Shown piece after piece: positions 8,912-17,670 of a DNA stretch of 64,000 bases. The DNA is from CAWIJJ01 sp963836425 (GTDB lineage: Bacteria > Acidobacteriota > Terriglobia > Bryobacterales > Bryobacteraceae): assembly GCA_963836425.1 (NCBI GenBank), contig CAWIJJ010000008.1, forward strand, positions 372,001 to 436,000, in the 5' to 3' direction. Position numbers and translations under genes: made by a program. The notes beneath the pieces were generated by a model. The model was not told where the DNA came from. It worked only from the letters and a program-made list of their open reading frames with translations, and did not search any database. Within the stretch, counting starts at the first letter, position 1; each line of letters starts with the position of its first letter.

Positions 8912-9163
8912 TCAGACGACGAGCGTTGAAAGTTGTGCGTCCAGATCCGCCAGGGCTTTAGTGAGCACGGCCTTGTAGCGCGGATTCTGCGCGGACTCCA
9001 TTTCCCGCACCACTCTGGTGCGGGAAAGCATAATGGTTTCCCTACGACGAATGATCTCGAGCTTGATGGGATTGTTTTGCAAAGTGGAAGCAGCTTTCGG
9101 CCTGTCGGCCTCGGCCATGTCGATCTGCGCTTCGACCGACTTACTTTCCCAACCTCTGGCCAT
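8912..9163 (-). CDS. Small helical protein of unknown function (83 aa)
   Basis: I do not recognise a family. The predicted protein is highly charged and helical: an N-terminal part with LQNNPIKLEIIRRRETIMLSR, then MESAQNPRYKAVLTKALADLDAQL, suggesting a two-helix hairpin or coiled coil. There is no signal peptide, Cys or membrane segment. It sits alone between the phospholipase-like gene (same strand, 32 bases on) and the divergent glutaminase, with its start 25 bases from that gene's ATG. Codon use is like its neighbours (GC-rich third positions), and the gap would otherwise be empty, which supports a real gene. Confidence 0.55.
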   Translation of the reverse strand: MARGWESKSVEAQIDMAEADRPKAASTLQNNPIKLEIIRRRETIMLSRTRVVREMESAQNPRYKAVLTKALADLDAQLSTLVV

Positions 9164-9188
9164 GCTTCTATTCTACTCTGGAGGAATC

Positions 9189-11267
9189 ATGATTGGTAGT
9201 CTCCGTACGTTTCGGTTTGCACTTCCTTTATTTGCAACAATCGCGGTGCTTGGACAGTCACCGGCGCCGATGCGTCCGCCCGCCGTGCCGCTGATTGCGC
9301 ACGACCCCTACTTCAGCATCTGGTCCATGGCGGACAAGCTGAATGCCGAACCGACCAAACAGTGGACGGGAAAGCCGAACACGCTGAACGCCCTGGCCCG
9401 CATCGATGGAAAGCTGTTTACCGTAATGGGACGGCCGCAGCAGAGGTACGCGGCGCTCGAGCAGACCCGGCTGGAAGTGTTGCCCACGCGCACAATGTAC
9501 GAATTCAGCGGTGCAGGCGTGACGCTGGGACTCACCTTCCTGACGCCGGCCCTGCCCGACGATCTGGATGTGTTGTCGCGGCCGCTGACCTACCTGGAAT
9601 TTCGGGCGGCTTCGGCCGACGGCGCCCCGCACGAGGTGAGCGTATATCTCGATGCCGCGGCGGACCTGGTGATTCACAACAATGACCAGCCGGTGGTCGC
9701 GACCCGATTTCAACTGGACGGGCAGCCGGTGCTGCGCATGGGTTCGCGGGATCAGCCCGTGCTGGCGCGGCGCGGAGACGACGTACGAATCGATTGGGGC
9801 TACCTCTACCTTGCTGCGGACCGCGCCGACGGCGTGACCACCGCGATTCTGCCCGGCAACCAGGCGCGGACGGCTTTTCAAAACGAGGGCAAGCTGCCGG
9901 ACACCGACGATTTCACCGGCCGGACAACACCGGTGCTGGCGATGGCGATGGACCTGGGGCGGACGGGCGCGAATCCGGTGGCGCGCTACCTGATGGTGGC
10001 GTACGACGACCTGTATTCGATCGAGTACTTTCAGCGTCGCGAGAGGCCATGGTGGCGCAGAAAGGGTGCGGAGGCAGCCGATCTTTTGCGGTGGGGACGG
10101 CGCGATCACGATTCGCTGGCGGAGCGCTCGCAGAAGTTCGATTCCGAGCTTGGGGCGGACCTGCGCGCTGCCGGCGGCGAGGCCTACGCGAGGCTGGCGA
10201 TCCTTGCGTACCGGCAAACCCTGGCGGCGCACAAGCTCGTGGCTGACGCGGACGGCACGCCGCTCTATTTTCCGAAGGAGAATTTCAGCAACGGATGCAT
10301 CGCCACGGTGGACGTCATCTATCCGAGCGCGCCGTTCACGCTGCTGTTCAGCCCCACCCTGCTCAAGGCGCAGTTGCAGCCGGTTCTCGATTATGCGCGC
10401 ATGGGACGCTGGCCCTGGCCCTTCGCACCGCACGATCTGGGAACCTACCCGCAGGCCAACGGGCAGGTTTACGGCGGCGGGGAACGCACGGAGCAAAACC
10501 AGATGCCGGTGGAAGAGAGCGGCAATATGCTGATCCTGGTGGCGGCGCTGGCGCGCGTGGAAGGCAACGCAGCGTTTGCCGAGAAGTACTGGCCGCAGCT
10601 CACGCAATGGGCGGAATACCTGAAAGACAAGGGGCTCGATCCGGAGAACCAGCTTTCGACGGACGATTTCGCGGGTCACCTGGCGCACAACGCGAACCTG
10701 TCCATCAAAGCGATTCTGGCGCTGGGCTCATACGGCGTGCTGGCCGAGATGACGGGCCGGAAGCCGGAGGCGGCACTGTATCGCAAAACCGCCCAGGAGT
10801 TCGCCGCCAGGTGGGTGGAACTGGCCGCGGACGGAGACCATTACAAGCTCGCGTTCGACAAGCCGGGCACCTGGAGCCAGAAGTACAACCTCGTATGGGA
10901 CAAACTGCTGGGGTTGAATCTGTTTCCAGCGGAAGTGGCGCGCAAGGAGGTGGCGTTCTATCTGACCAAACAGAACCGGTACGGGCTGCCGCTCGACAAC
11001 CGTCGGGATTATACGAAGCTCGACTGGGTGCTCTGGACGGCAACGCTGGCCGGGAATCGTGGCGAGTTCGAGAAGATTGTGGAGCCGGCGTACCGCTTTG
11101 CCAACGAGTCGGCGAGCCGCGTGCCGCTGTCCGACTGGTACGACACGGTGACCGGCAAACAGCAGGGCTTTCAGGCGCGGTCGGTGGTGGGCGGGCTCTT
11201 TCTGCCGATGCTGGACCAGCCGGCGCTCTGGAAGAAATGGGCCGGTCGCGGGGCAGCGAACCGCTAA
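9189..11267 (+). CDS. Secreted glutaminase-like protein (DUF4965/DUF5127/DUF1793 family)
   Basis: 692 residues with a signal peptide (LRTFRFALPLFATIAVLGQS). The protein matches the fungal GtaA glutaminase architecture across its length: an N-terminal beta-sandwich with VPLIAHDPYFSIWSMADKLN and KQWTGK, then an (alpha/alpha)6 barrel with NFSNGCIATVDVIYPSAPF, HDLGTYPQANGQ, MPVEESGNMLILVAAL and STDDFAGHLAHNANLSIKAI. The family is credited with extracellular hydrolysis of L-glutamine, though bacterial members are mostly untested. The ATG at 9189 follows a strong GGAGG ribosome site; the open frame upstream is not conserved-looking. It probably feeds scavenged nitrogen and carbon together with the downstream M28 peptidase 26 bases away. 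Confidence 0.85.
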   Translation: MIGSLRTFRFALPLFATIAVLGQSPAPMRPPAVPLIAHDPYFSIWSMADKLNAEPTKQWTGKPNTLNALARIDGKLFTVMGRPQQRYAALEQTRLEVLPTRTMYEFSGAGVTLGLTFLTPALPDDLDVLSRPLTYLEFRAASADGAPHEVSVYLDAAADLVIHNNDQPVVATRFQLDGQPVLRMGSRDQPVLARRGDDVRIDWGYLYLAADRADGVTTAILPGNQARTAFQNEGKLPDTDDFTGRTTPVLAMAMDLGRTGANPVARYLMVAYDDLYSIEYFQRRERPWWRRKGAEAADLLRWGRRDHDSLAERSQKFDSELGADLRAAGGEAYARLAILAYRQTLAAHKLVADADGTPLYFPKENFSNGCIATVDVIYPSAPFTLLFSPTLLKAQLQPVLDYARMGRWPWPFAPHDLGTYPQANGQVYGGGERTEQNQMPVEESGNMLILVAALARVEGNAAFAEKYWPQLTQWAEYLKDKGLDPENQLSTDDFAGHLAHNANLSIKAILALGSYGVLAEMTGRKPEAALYRKTAQEFAARWVELAADGDHYKLAFDKPGTWSQKYNLVWDKLLGLNLFPAEVARKEVAFYLTKQNRYGLPLDNRRDYTKLDWVLWTATLAGNRGEFEKIVEPAYRFANESASRVPLSDWYDTVTGKQQGFQARSVVGGLFLPMLDQPALWKKWAGRGAANR

Positions 11268-11277
11268 GCCGTTTGCT

Positions 11278-11295
11278 ATAGTTTTACGAAACTAT
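11278..11295 (+). other. Hairpin overlapping the M28 peptidase start codon
   Basis: A perfect 7-base inverted repeat (ATAGTTT, loop TACG, AAACTAT) whose right arm includes the A and T of the ATG at 11294. No Shine-Dalgarno sequence precedes this ATG. The left arm overlaps a TATAGT hexamer resembling a -10 box, so the hairpin may not be fully transcribed if a promoter fires there. Confidence 0.35.
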
Positions 11296-12907
11296 GTCAC
11301 GGAAAACAGTTGCTGCTTTGCTTTTGTTTCTCGCGCCCCTGTCCCTCGTCGCCCAGGAGCGAATTGACCTCAACATGGTTCACAAGATCAAGGTTGAGGG
11401 GTTGCAGAACTCCCGCGTGATGGAGCTTGCCTACAGCCTTACGGACCGCTACGGGCCCCGCCTGGTCAATTCACCGCAATACCGCGCGGCCGGCGAATGG
11501 GCCGTGGGACAGATGAAGGAATGGGGACTGAGCAACGTCAAGCTGGAGAAGTGGGCGGCCGGAATTCCCGGCTGGCAGTACACCTACTACAACGGGGCGA
11601 TGGTGGAGCCGGCGTATCAGCCGCTGATCGGCGTACCGGTGGCGTGGACGGCGGGCACCAATGGCCCGGTCACGGGCGAAGCCGTACTGGCGCAGGTGCA
11701 GAGCCTGGCCGATATGGATAAGTACAAGGGCAAGCTGGCGGGCAAGATCGTGCTGATCTCGGCGCCGGCGGAGTTGCCCTTCCCGGACACGGCACTGGCG
11801 AGCCGCTACACGCCGGACGAACTGGCGGAACTGGCGACGGAACTGATTCCAGCGGGCGCGGGCGGCCGTGGCGGCAGGGGCGGAGGCCGTGGCGCATTGG
11901 GCAACATGACCCCGCAGGAGGCGCAGACCTATCAGCAGAAGCTGCGGACCTTCTGGAAAGACGAGGGAGCGTTAGTCACCGTGACGGCGACGGCGCGCGG
12001 GCAGAGCGGCACGCTTTTCGGCGGCGGGGCGCAGAACCGGACCGACACCACCAACCTGCCACAGGTATCGATCACGGCCGAACACTACAACCGGATCGCG
12101 CGCCTGCTGCAACACAACGTGCCGGTCAAGCTGCAGTTCGACATTAAGACGGAGTGGGACACGACCAACACGGATTCGTTCAACGTGATCGGCGAACTTC
12201 CCGGCAACGCCAAGAAGGGCGAAATCGTGATGCTGGGCGGACATTTCGACTCGTGGCACTACGGCACCGGTGCCACGGACAACGCCGCCGGCAGCGCCAT
12301 CGCCATGGAAGTGATGCGCATCCTGAAGACGCTGAATGTGAAGATGGACCGCACCGTCCGGCTGGCGCTATGGGGCGGGGAAGAGGAAGGGCTGCTCGGC
12401 TCGCGTGCCTACGTGAAGGAGCACTTCGCGGATCCGGCGACCATGAAGCCGACGGCAGAGCACGGCAACCTGGCCGGATATTTCAATATCGACAACGGTA
12501 CGGGCCGGATTCGCGGCATCTATTTGCAGGGAAATGAGGCCGTGCGTCCGGTGTTCGAATCGTGGTTCTCTGCGCTCAAGGATCTGACTCCTGGCGTGGT
12601 GACGATCCGGAACACCGGCGGGACTGACCACCAGGCGTTTGATGCCGTCGGGCTGCCCGGGTTCCAGTTTATCCAGGATCCGATGGACTACAACACGCGC
12701 ACGCATCATTCGAATATGGACACTTACGACCGCTTGCAGCCCGCCGATTTGAAGCAGATGGCGGTCATTGAAGCGGTGTTCGTGTACAACGCGGCGATGC
12801 GGGCCGAGAAACTGCCGCGCAAGGAATTGCCGCCTCCGCAACCGGCCGGACGCGGAGGCCGCGGCGGCGCGGGCGCACCGGCGGCAGGCGGGCGCGGCGG
12901 AAACTAG
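11294..12907 (+). CDS. Secreted M28-family zinc aminopeptidase
   Basis: 537 residues with a signal peptide (KTVAALLLFLAPLSLVAQ). A PA-like insert region is followed by the M28 core: GGHFDSWHYGTGATDNAAG (His and Asp zinc ligands), WGGEEEGLLGS (catalytic Glu and zinc Glu), FNIDNGTGR (Asp), and GGTDHQAFDAVGLPG (His). All five metal ligands are visible. It cleaves N-terminal residues from peptides outside the cytoplasm. Two Gly/Arg-rich stretches stand out, one inside the protein (~185-200) and one at the C-terminus; they look like disordered linkers. The gene follows the glutaminase by 26 bases on the same strand. Confidence 0.9.
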   Translation: MSRKTVAALLLFLAPLSLVAQERIDLNMVHKIKVEGLQNSRVMELAYSLTDRYGPRLVNSPQYRAAGEWAVGQMKEWGLSNVKLEKWAAGIPGWQYTYYNGAMVEPAYQPLIGVPVAWTAGTNGPVTGEAVLAQVQSLADMDKYKGKLAGKIVLISAPAELPFPDTALASRYTPDELAELATELIPAGAGGRGGRGGGRGALGNMTPQEAQTYQQKLRTFWKDEGALVTVTATARGQSGTLFGGGAQNRTDTTNLPQVSITAEHYNRIARLLQHNVPVKLQFDIKTEWDTTNTDSFNVIGELPGNAKKGEIVMLGGHFDSWHYGTGATDNAAGSAIAMEVMRILKTLNVKMDRTVRLALWGGEEEGLLGSRAYVKEHFADPATMKPTAEHGNLAGYFNIDNGTGRIRGIYLQGNEAVRPVFESWFSALKDLTPGVVTIRNTGGTDHQAFDAVGLPGFQFIQDPMDYNTRTHHSNMDTYDRLQPADLKQMAVIEAVFVYNAAMRAEKLPRKELPPPQPAGRGGRGGAGAPAAGGRGGN

Positions 12908-12916
12908 CGCAAACTT

Positions 12917-14074
12917 TCAGAGGAGCGCATTGAGCCGTTCGAGCCCCTCTCGGAAGGGGCCCGGAGCCGTGAGCAGACTCACCACCAGGTAGGCTTCCGA
13001 CTGGAAGTCGTAGAAGTAGCCCGGCTGCACGAGTACGTCCGCGCGCGCGAGCAGCTCGAGTGCCCACTCCTCTTCGCTGCGCGTGCGCGGCACCCGGAGC
13101 GTGATGTACCAGCCGCCTTCGACGGCCAGGATGCCGGCGGCGCTCCCGGCCAGCAGTTCGCGCGCGGCCGCGAGGTTGGCTTTCGTGCGTTCTCGAATCT
13201 GCCGCTGCACCTGCTCCCCGGCCGCAAGCAGGCCCGCGGCGGCGCACTGCACGGGAGTGCCTACGGAAAGGTATGTGTCGGCGATCCACTCCAGCCGTTC
13301 CATGGCCTGGAGGCGTTGCTGCGCCGGCCCGTTCACCACGATCCAGCCGAGTTTCATCTGCGGCAGGCCGGAGACTTTCGAAAGGCCGCTCATCGAGAAC
13401 GACAAGGCTTCGGTGGCGCCGACAAGAGTGCTCACGCGCTGCGGGTCGGGGCCGAAGCTGTAGTCGGAGAAGACCTCGTCGGAGATCAGTGCGACTTGCC
13501 GTTCGGCGCAGAGACCCTCGATTACTTCGAGTTCGGGCTGCTTGACGAATGAGCCGGTGGGATTGTTGGGGTTGACCAGCACGATGGCCCGCGTACGTTC
13601 CGAGATCGCGGCGGCGAGCGCATCCACGTCGATGCTCCAGGCGCCGTGGTATTCGAGCGGGTAATGGCGCACGCCGAGCCCTTCCATTCCGGCCAGAAAT
13701 TCGAACAGCGGATAGGAAGGACGGGGCACCAGAACGTGGTCACCGGGGTCGGCGAGCAGTTTAAAAAGGTAGGCGTAGGCTTCGCTTGTGCTGGCGGTGA
13801 GAAGGATGCGGTCGATCGCAACACTGTGGCCGCGCGCCGCGTAGTATGCGGAGACTTCCGCGCGCGTGTGCGGAGATCCCGCGGGCGCGGGCTCGTAGGC
13901 CAGAATCCGGGGATCGGAGAAGGAACTGAGAATCGTGTCCGGATAGTGCAGACCGGCGTGGGTGGGGTTGGATTCGGTGAGGTCCAGAATCGCCGACCCC
14001 ACGCTTCGCTTTTCCGCGAGCAGGGAGCTTAGCCGGTTGGGCTGCAAACTCCAGGTAAACCGCGATGAAAACAT
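12917..14074 (-). CDS. PLP-dependent class I/II aminotransferase
   Basis: 385 residues of fold type I. Diagnostic parts are the PLP-stacking region TASTSEAYAYLFKLL, VNPNNPTGSFV, LISDEVFSDYSFG (Asp for the pyridine nitrogen), the Schiff-base lysine in MSGLSKVSGLPQMKLGW and a C-terminal arginine region. The start at 14074 (MFSSRFTWSLQPNRLSSLL) fits the family; the frame remains open to 14458 without similarity. A TACAAT hexamer on the minus strand (14086-14091) ends 11 bases before the ATG, and no ribosome site is visible. Substrate is not evident; aromatic or branched amino acids are common in this subgroup. Divergent from the ribokinase operon. Confidence 0.85.
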   Translation of the reverse strand: MFSSRFTWSLQPNRLSSLLAEKRSVGSAILDLTESNPTHAGLHYPDTILSSFSDPRILAYEPAPAGSPHTRAEVSAYYAARGHSVAIDRILLTASTSEAYAYLFKLLADPGDHVLVPRPSYPLFEFLAGMEGLGVRHYPLEYHGAWSIDVDALAAAISERTRAIVLVNPNNPTGSFVKQPELEVIEGLCAERQVALISDEVFSDYSFGPDPQRVSTLVGATEALSFSMSGLSKVSGLPQMKLGWIVVNGPAQQRLQAMERLEWIADTYLSVGTPVQCAAAGLLAAGEQVQRQIRERTKANLAAARELLAGSAAGILAVEGGWYITLRVPRTRSEEEWALELLARADVLVQPGYFYDFQSEAYLVVSLLTAPGPFREGLERLNALL

Positions 14075-14165
14075 GGATGATTTCGATTGTATCGGCTGGA
14101 TGGCAGCGGGATTCGGTCCATCCGGGCGCGAACGGTGATAGTATTTGGTCGGTTCGGGAACCAAA

Positions 14166-15092
14166 ATGAGCGACTCGCGGATTTTCGTGGTGGGCAGCGC
14201 CAATATGGACCTGGTCATCGACCTCCCGGTGCTTCCCCGTTTGGGGCAGACTGTGGCGGGCGGCGACCTGCGCTTCATCCCGGGCGGCAAGGGCGCCAAC
14301 CAGGCGTGTGCGGCGGCCAAATCCGGCGGCAAAGTGGCGATGGTGGCGCAAGTGGGGCCGGATCCGTTCGGCGGCGTTCTGCGCGACAGCCTGGGCGCTG
14401 CCGGTGTGGCGACGGACCTGGTAGGCACGGCGGAACGGCCGACCGGTTGCGCGTCCATTTACGTGCTGCCTAACGGCGAAAACTGCATCGTGATCTCGCC
14501 CGGCGCGAATGCGGCGCTCGACCCGGCAACCGCGCTCGAACGGCTCGCCGGACTGCGCGCGGGTGATTTCGTGCTGCTGCAACTCGAGATTCCGCTGGAG
14601 ACCGTGGAGGCGGTTACCGCCCGCGCGCGGCAGTCCGGCGCCATCACGATTCTGGACCCGGCGCCGGCACGAGCCTTGCCCGCCGAAATCCTTCGTAACG
14701 TGGACTATCTAACCCCCAACCAGACGGAGGCCTGCATTCTTGCGGGACAGCCCGGCGCGGTGGTGGAGCATTTGCGTGACGCGATGGAAGTATCGACAGC
14801 GCTGCTTGCCGCCGGACCGCGCAACGTGATCCTGAAACTGGGCGACCTCGGTTGTCTTGTGGGGGAGCGGCACGTGCCGGCGCACGCGGTGCGGGCTGTG
14901 GACACGACGGCCGCGGGCGACGTATTCAACGGCGCGCTGGCTGCGGCGCTGGCCAAAGGTGAGACGCTGATGGCCGCCGCCGCGTGGGCCAACGCCGCGG
15001 CTGCGATTTCTGTAACGCGGCCCGGAGCACAGACTTCAATTCCGATGCGCGAAGAGGTGGAGCTGTTTCTCGCAAGCGCAGCGGGCGCATAA
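14166..15092 (+). CDS. rbsK: Ribokinase (PfkB family)
   Basis: 308 residues. Phosphorylates ribose to ribose 5-phosphate. The N-terminal substrate segment VVGSANMDLVIDLPVLPR and FIPGGKGANQACAAAK (PfkB signature 1), and the C-terminal DTTAAGDVFNGALAAAL (signature 2 with the anion hole and catalytic Asp) are intact; LTPNQTEA is the typical mid-protein motif. ATG at 14166 is preferred to 14145 because it opens directly into the Rossmann-like strand. It is the first gene of a tight operon with a GRP sugar porter and a secreted ADP-ribosylglycohydrolase (gaps 10 and 9 bases), which supports ribose as the substrate. 2-Deoxyribose or another ketose cannot be excluded. Confidence 0.88.
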   Translation: MSDSRIFVVGSANMDLVIDLPVLPRLGQTVAGGDLRFIPGGKGANQACAAAKSGGKVAMVAQVGPDPFGGVLRDSLGAAGVATDLVGTAERPTGCASIYVLPNGENCIVISPGANAALDPATALERLAGLRAGDFVLLQLEIPLETVEAVTARARQSGAITILDPAPARALPAEILRNVDYLTPNQTEACILAGQPGAVVEHLRDAMEVSTALLAAGPRNVILKLGDLGCLVGERHVPAHAVRAVDTTAAGDVFNGALAAALAKGETLMAAAAWANAAAAISVTRPGAQTSIPMREEVELFLASAAGA

Positions 15093-15102
15093 AAGGGAAC
15101 TT

Positions 15103-16099
15103 ATGTTCATCGTCGATTCGTTGGGCCTGGCGATTGTCTTTTGCGTGATTACCATGCTCGGTTGGGGCTCATGGGCGAATACCCAGAAGCTGGCAGGGCA
15201 GGACAAATGGGAGTTTCCGCTGTTTTATTGGGACTACGCCCTCGGAGTCGCGCTGCTGAGCGTGGTCTTCCTGTTCACGGCCGGGAGCATGGGCAGCGCG
15301 GGAATGCCTGCGCTTGAAAACCTGGGCCAGGCGGCGCCGGTGCCGGTGCTGCACGCGCTTTTGAGCGGCGCGATTTTTAATCTTGCCAACATTCTGCTTG
15401 TGGTGGCGATCTCGAGTGCCGGCATGAGCGTCGCCTTTCCGGTGGGCGTCGGGCTGGCGCTGGTGATCGGCACGGTGACCAGCTACGTGCAATTGCCGAA
15501 GGGCAACGCCGGACTGCTGTTCGGCGGCGTGCTGCTGGTAGTGGCTGCGATGGTCTTCTCGGCCATGGCATACAGCCGCTTGCCGCGTCCCAAGGGCCAG
15601 GGCTGGCGGCGCGGCATCGTTTTCGCGGCGGTGGCCGGGTGCCTCATGGGATTCTTCTACCCTGAACTATCGCGCGCCATCTCGCCCGGATTTCAGACGG
15701 GACGCATCGAGGCCGGATACCTGACGCCCTATACGGCGCTGTTGTTCTTCGCGGTGGGCCTGCTCGTCAGCAACCTGGCGATCAACACGATTTTCCTGAA
15801 GAGCGCGGGGCTGAACTACAGCCGACTACTTTCGCGGCTCCGTGCGGCTGCACTCGCTGGGCGTGGCGGGCGGGATGATCTGGATGCTGGCCCTCAGCCT
15901 GAACATCGTGGCATCCGGCGTGGCCGGGCCGGCAATCTCGTACGCCCTCGGGCAGGGAGCGACGCTGGTGGCGGCGATCTGGGGCGTGCTCATCTGGAAA
16001 GAGTTTCGGGGCGCTCCGCAAGGAACCGGGGCACTGATCGGATTCATGTTCGCGGCGTACGCCGGAGGATTGCTGCTCATTGGCGCGGCTACACTATAA
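15103..16099 (+). CDS. GRP-family sugar permease (glucose/ribose porter type), apparently frameshifted
   Basis: A ~10-helix sugar permease of the drug/metabolite superfamily. The first frame (15103 to ~15822) has helices FCVITMLGWGSWANTQKLAG, FYWDYALGVALLSVVFLF, IFNLANILLVVAISSAGMSVAFPVG and GFFYPELSRAISPG. It ends at 'AGLNYS'; the next family motif DYFRGS and the last three helices (SLGVAGGMIWMLALSLN, ISYALGQGATLVAAIWGVL, AYAGGLLLIGAATL) continue in another frame from 15824 to 16099. One surplus C at 15822-15823 explains it. Without it the protein is a full-length porter. Lying between ribokinase and the glycohydrolase, it probably imports ribose. An AAGGGAA ribosome site precedes the ATG. 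Confidence 0.8.
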
Positions 16100-16108
16100 G
16101 AGGCGAAA

Positions 16109-17656
16109 ATGCGTACTGTCACTTGGATGATTTTGCTCTCGGCGGCTGCGGCGGGAATGACGGCGGCTGAAACACGCCGGATGAGCCGCGCGGAATTGCG
16201 GGACCGGATTGAAGGCGGCTGGGCCGGACAGATGATCGGCGTCAGCTTCGGCGCGCCCACAGAGTTCCGCTTCAATGGAAAGATCGTACCGCTCGAGCGG
16301 CTGCCGCAGTGGAAGCCGGAGATGGTTTCGAACTCGCTCGGCCAGGATGACCTCTATGTGGACATGACCTTCGCCAAGGTGCTGGACGACAAAGGCGTGC
16401 ACGCCACTACAGACGATTTCGGCGCCATGTTCCGGGAAGCGAAGTACCGGCTGTGGCACGCCAACCTGGCGGCGCGCCGCGCGCTGAAACGCGGCGTCCC
16501 GGCGGAACTGTCGGGAACGCCGAAGTACAACGCGCACGCCAACGATATCGACTTTCAAATCGAAGCGGACTTCATCGGACTGATGGCGCCGGGACTGCCG
16601 CAATGGGGCAACGAGATGGCGCTCCGAGCCGGTCGCGTCATGAATACAGGCGATGGCATCATCGGCGGCATGTTCATGTCGGCCATGTACAGCGCCGCCT
16701 TTTTCGAGTCCGACCCGCGCCGGGTGGTGGAGGCGGGCCTCGCTTCCATGCCGCCGGCAAGCCCGTATGCGAAAGTGATCCACGACGTTCTGCAATGGTC
16801 GAAACAGTACCCGGACGATTGGGAAAAAGTCTGGGCCATGGTGAACGCGAAGTGGGACAAGCGCGAGCCTTGTCCGGAAGGCGCGCTGCTCCCGTTCAAC
16901 ATCGATGCCAAGATCAATGGCGCGTATGTGGCGCTGGGGCTGCTGTACGGCAAGGGAGATTTCGGGAAGACGGTGGAGATCGCCACCCGCAGCGGCCAGG
17001 ATTCGGACTGCAACCCGGCGAGTGCCGGCGGAATCCTGGGAGTCATGCTGGGATACCGGCGGATTCCGGATGCGTGGAAGAGCGGCATTCCGGCCATCTC
17101 CGGCAAGAAATTCAGCTACACGGATTTCACTTATCCGGAAATCGTGGCCAGCACCGAGAAGCGCGCGCTCGCGCTGATCGAGGCGACGGGCGGCAAGGTG
17201 GGCGCGGACGCCGTGGAGATCGCGGTGCAAAAACCGAAGCCGCTGCCTGTGCCGCTGTGGGACGACTACGGGTCTCCCGTGGAGCGGGTGAAAACGAGCG
17301 ATGCGCGGTGGGAGTGGAAGGGCGAGTGGAAGACCTCGGGTGCGCCGGACCGTCCGGTGCGAACCGCGTCCTCGGCGGGCAGCGAAGCCATAATTTCATT
17401 CGATGGGACCGGCGCGATCGTCACCGGCACCTATCTGCCGAAGGGCGGCACCGCGACCGTATATCTGGACGGCAAGCCGGACCGCACCGTTGATGTGGTT
17501 TCCGACGAGTCGCAGAATCGCGGCGGCGAAGCGGTGTGGCACCTGTTCGGCCTGAAGAAGGGCAAACACACGGTCAGGCTGGTAGTGGACGGCAAGCCCG
17601 GCCCGGCATCGGACGCGACCGATGTGGCGGTGGAAGGGCTGATCGTGTTTCGGTAG
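16109..17656 (+). CDS. Secreted ADP-ribosylglycohydrolase-family protein
   Basis: 515 residues: signal peptide (TWMILLSAAAAGMTAAE), an ADP-ribosylglycohydrolase/DraG-like helical domain (~30-350) and a C-terminal beta-sandwich (~370-515) of carbohydrate-binding type. The domain has GGWAGQMIGVSFG, QDDLYVDMTF (dinuclear-metal acidic cluster), NTGDGIIGGMFM and SGQDSDCNPASAGGILGVMLG, which replaces the usual 'GGDTD' Mg-binding loop with a still acidic form. The family breaks N- or O-glycosidic bonds to ADP-ribose or related ribosides. Being exported and co-transcribed with a sugar porter and ribokinase, it likely releases ribose from extracellular ribosides. The exact substrate is unknown. Confidence 0.8.
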   Translation: MRTVTWMILLSAAAAGMTAAETRRMSRAELRDRIEGGWAGQMIGVSFGAPTEFRFNGKIVPLERLPQWKPEMVSNSLGQDDLYVDMTFAKVLDDKGVHATTDDFGAMFREAKYRLWHANLAARRALKRGVPAELSGTPKYNAHANDIDFQIEADFIGLMAPGLPQWGNEMALRAGRVMNTGDGIIGGMFMSAMYSAAFFESDPRRVVEAGLASMPPASPYAKVIHDVLQWSKQYPDDWEKVWAMVNAKWDKREPCPEGALLPFNIDAKINGAYVALGLLYGKGDFGKTVEIATRSGQDSDCNPASAGGILGVMLGYRRIPDAWKSGIPAISGKKFSYTDFTYPEIVASTEKRALALIEATGGKVGADAVEIAVQKPKPLPVPLWDDYGSPVERVKTSDARWEWKGEWKTSGAPDRPVRTASSAGSEAIISFDGTGAIVTGTYLPKGGTATVYLDGKPDRTVDVVSDESQNRGGEAVWHLFGLKKGKHTVRLVVDGKPGPASDATDVAVEGLIVFR

Positions 17657-17670
17657 GCAGCGACCCGGGT

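Noticed and set aside
15827..16170. C-terminal 115 residues of the unshifted GRP porter frame
   Set aside because: Arg/Gly-rich soluble sequence where membrane helices are expected; the proper helices are in the neighbouring frame.
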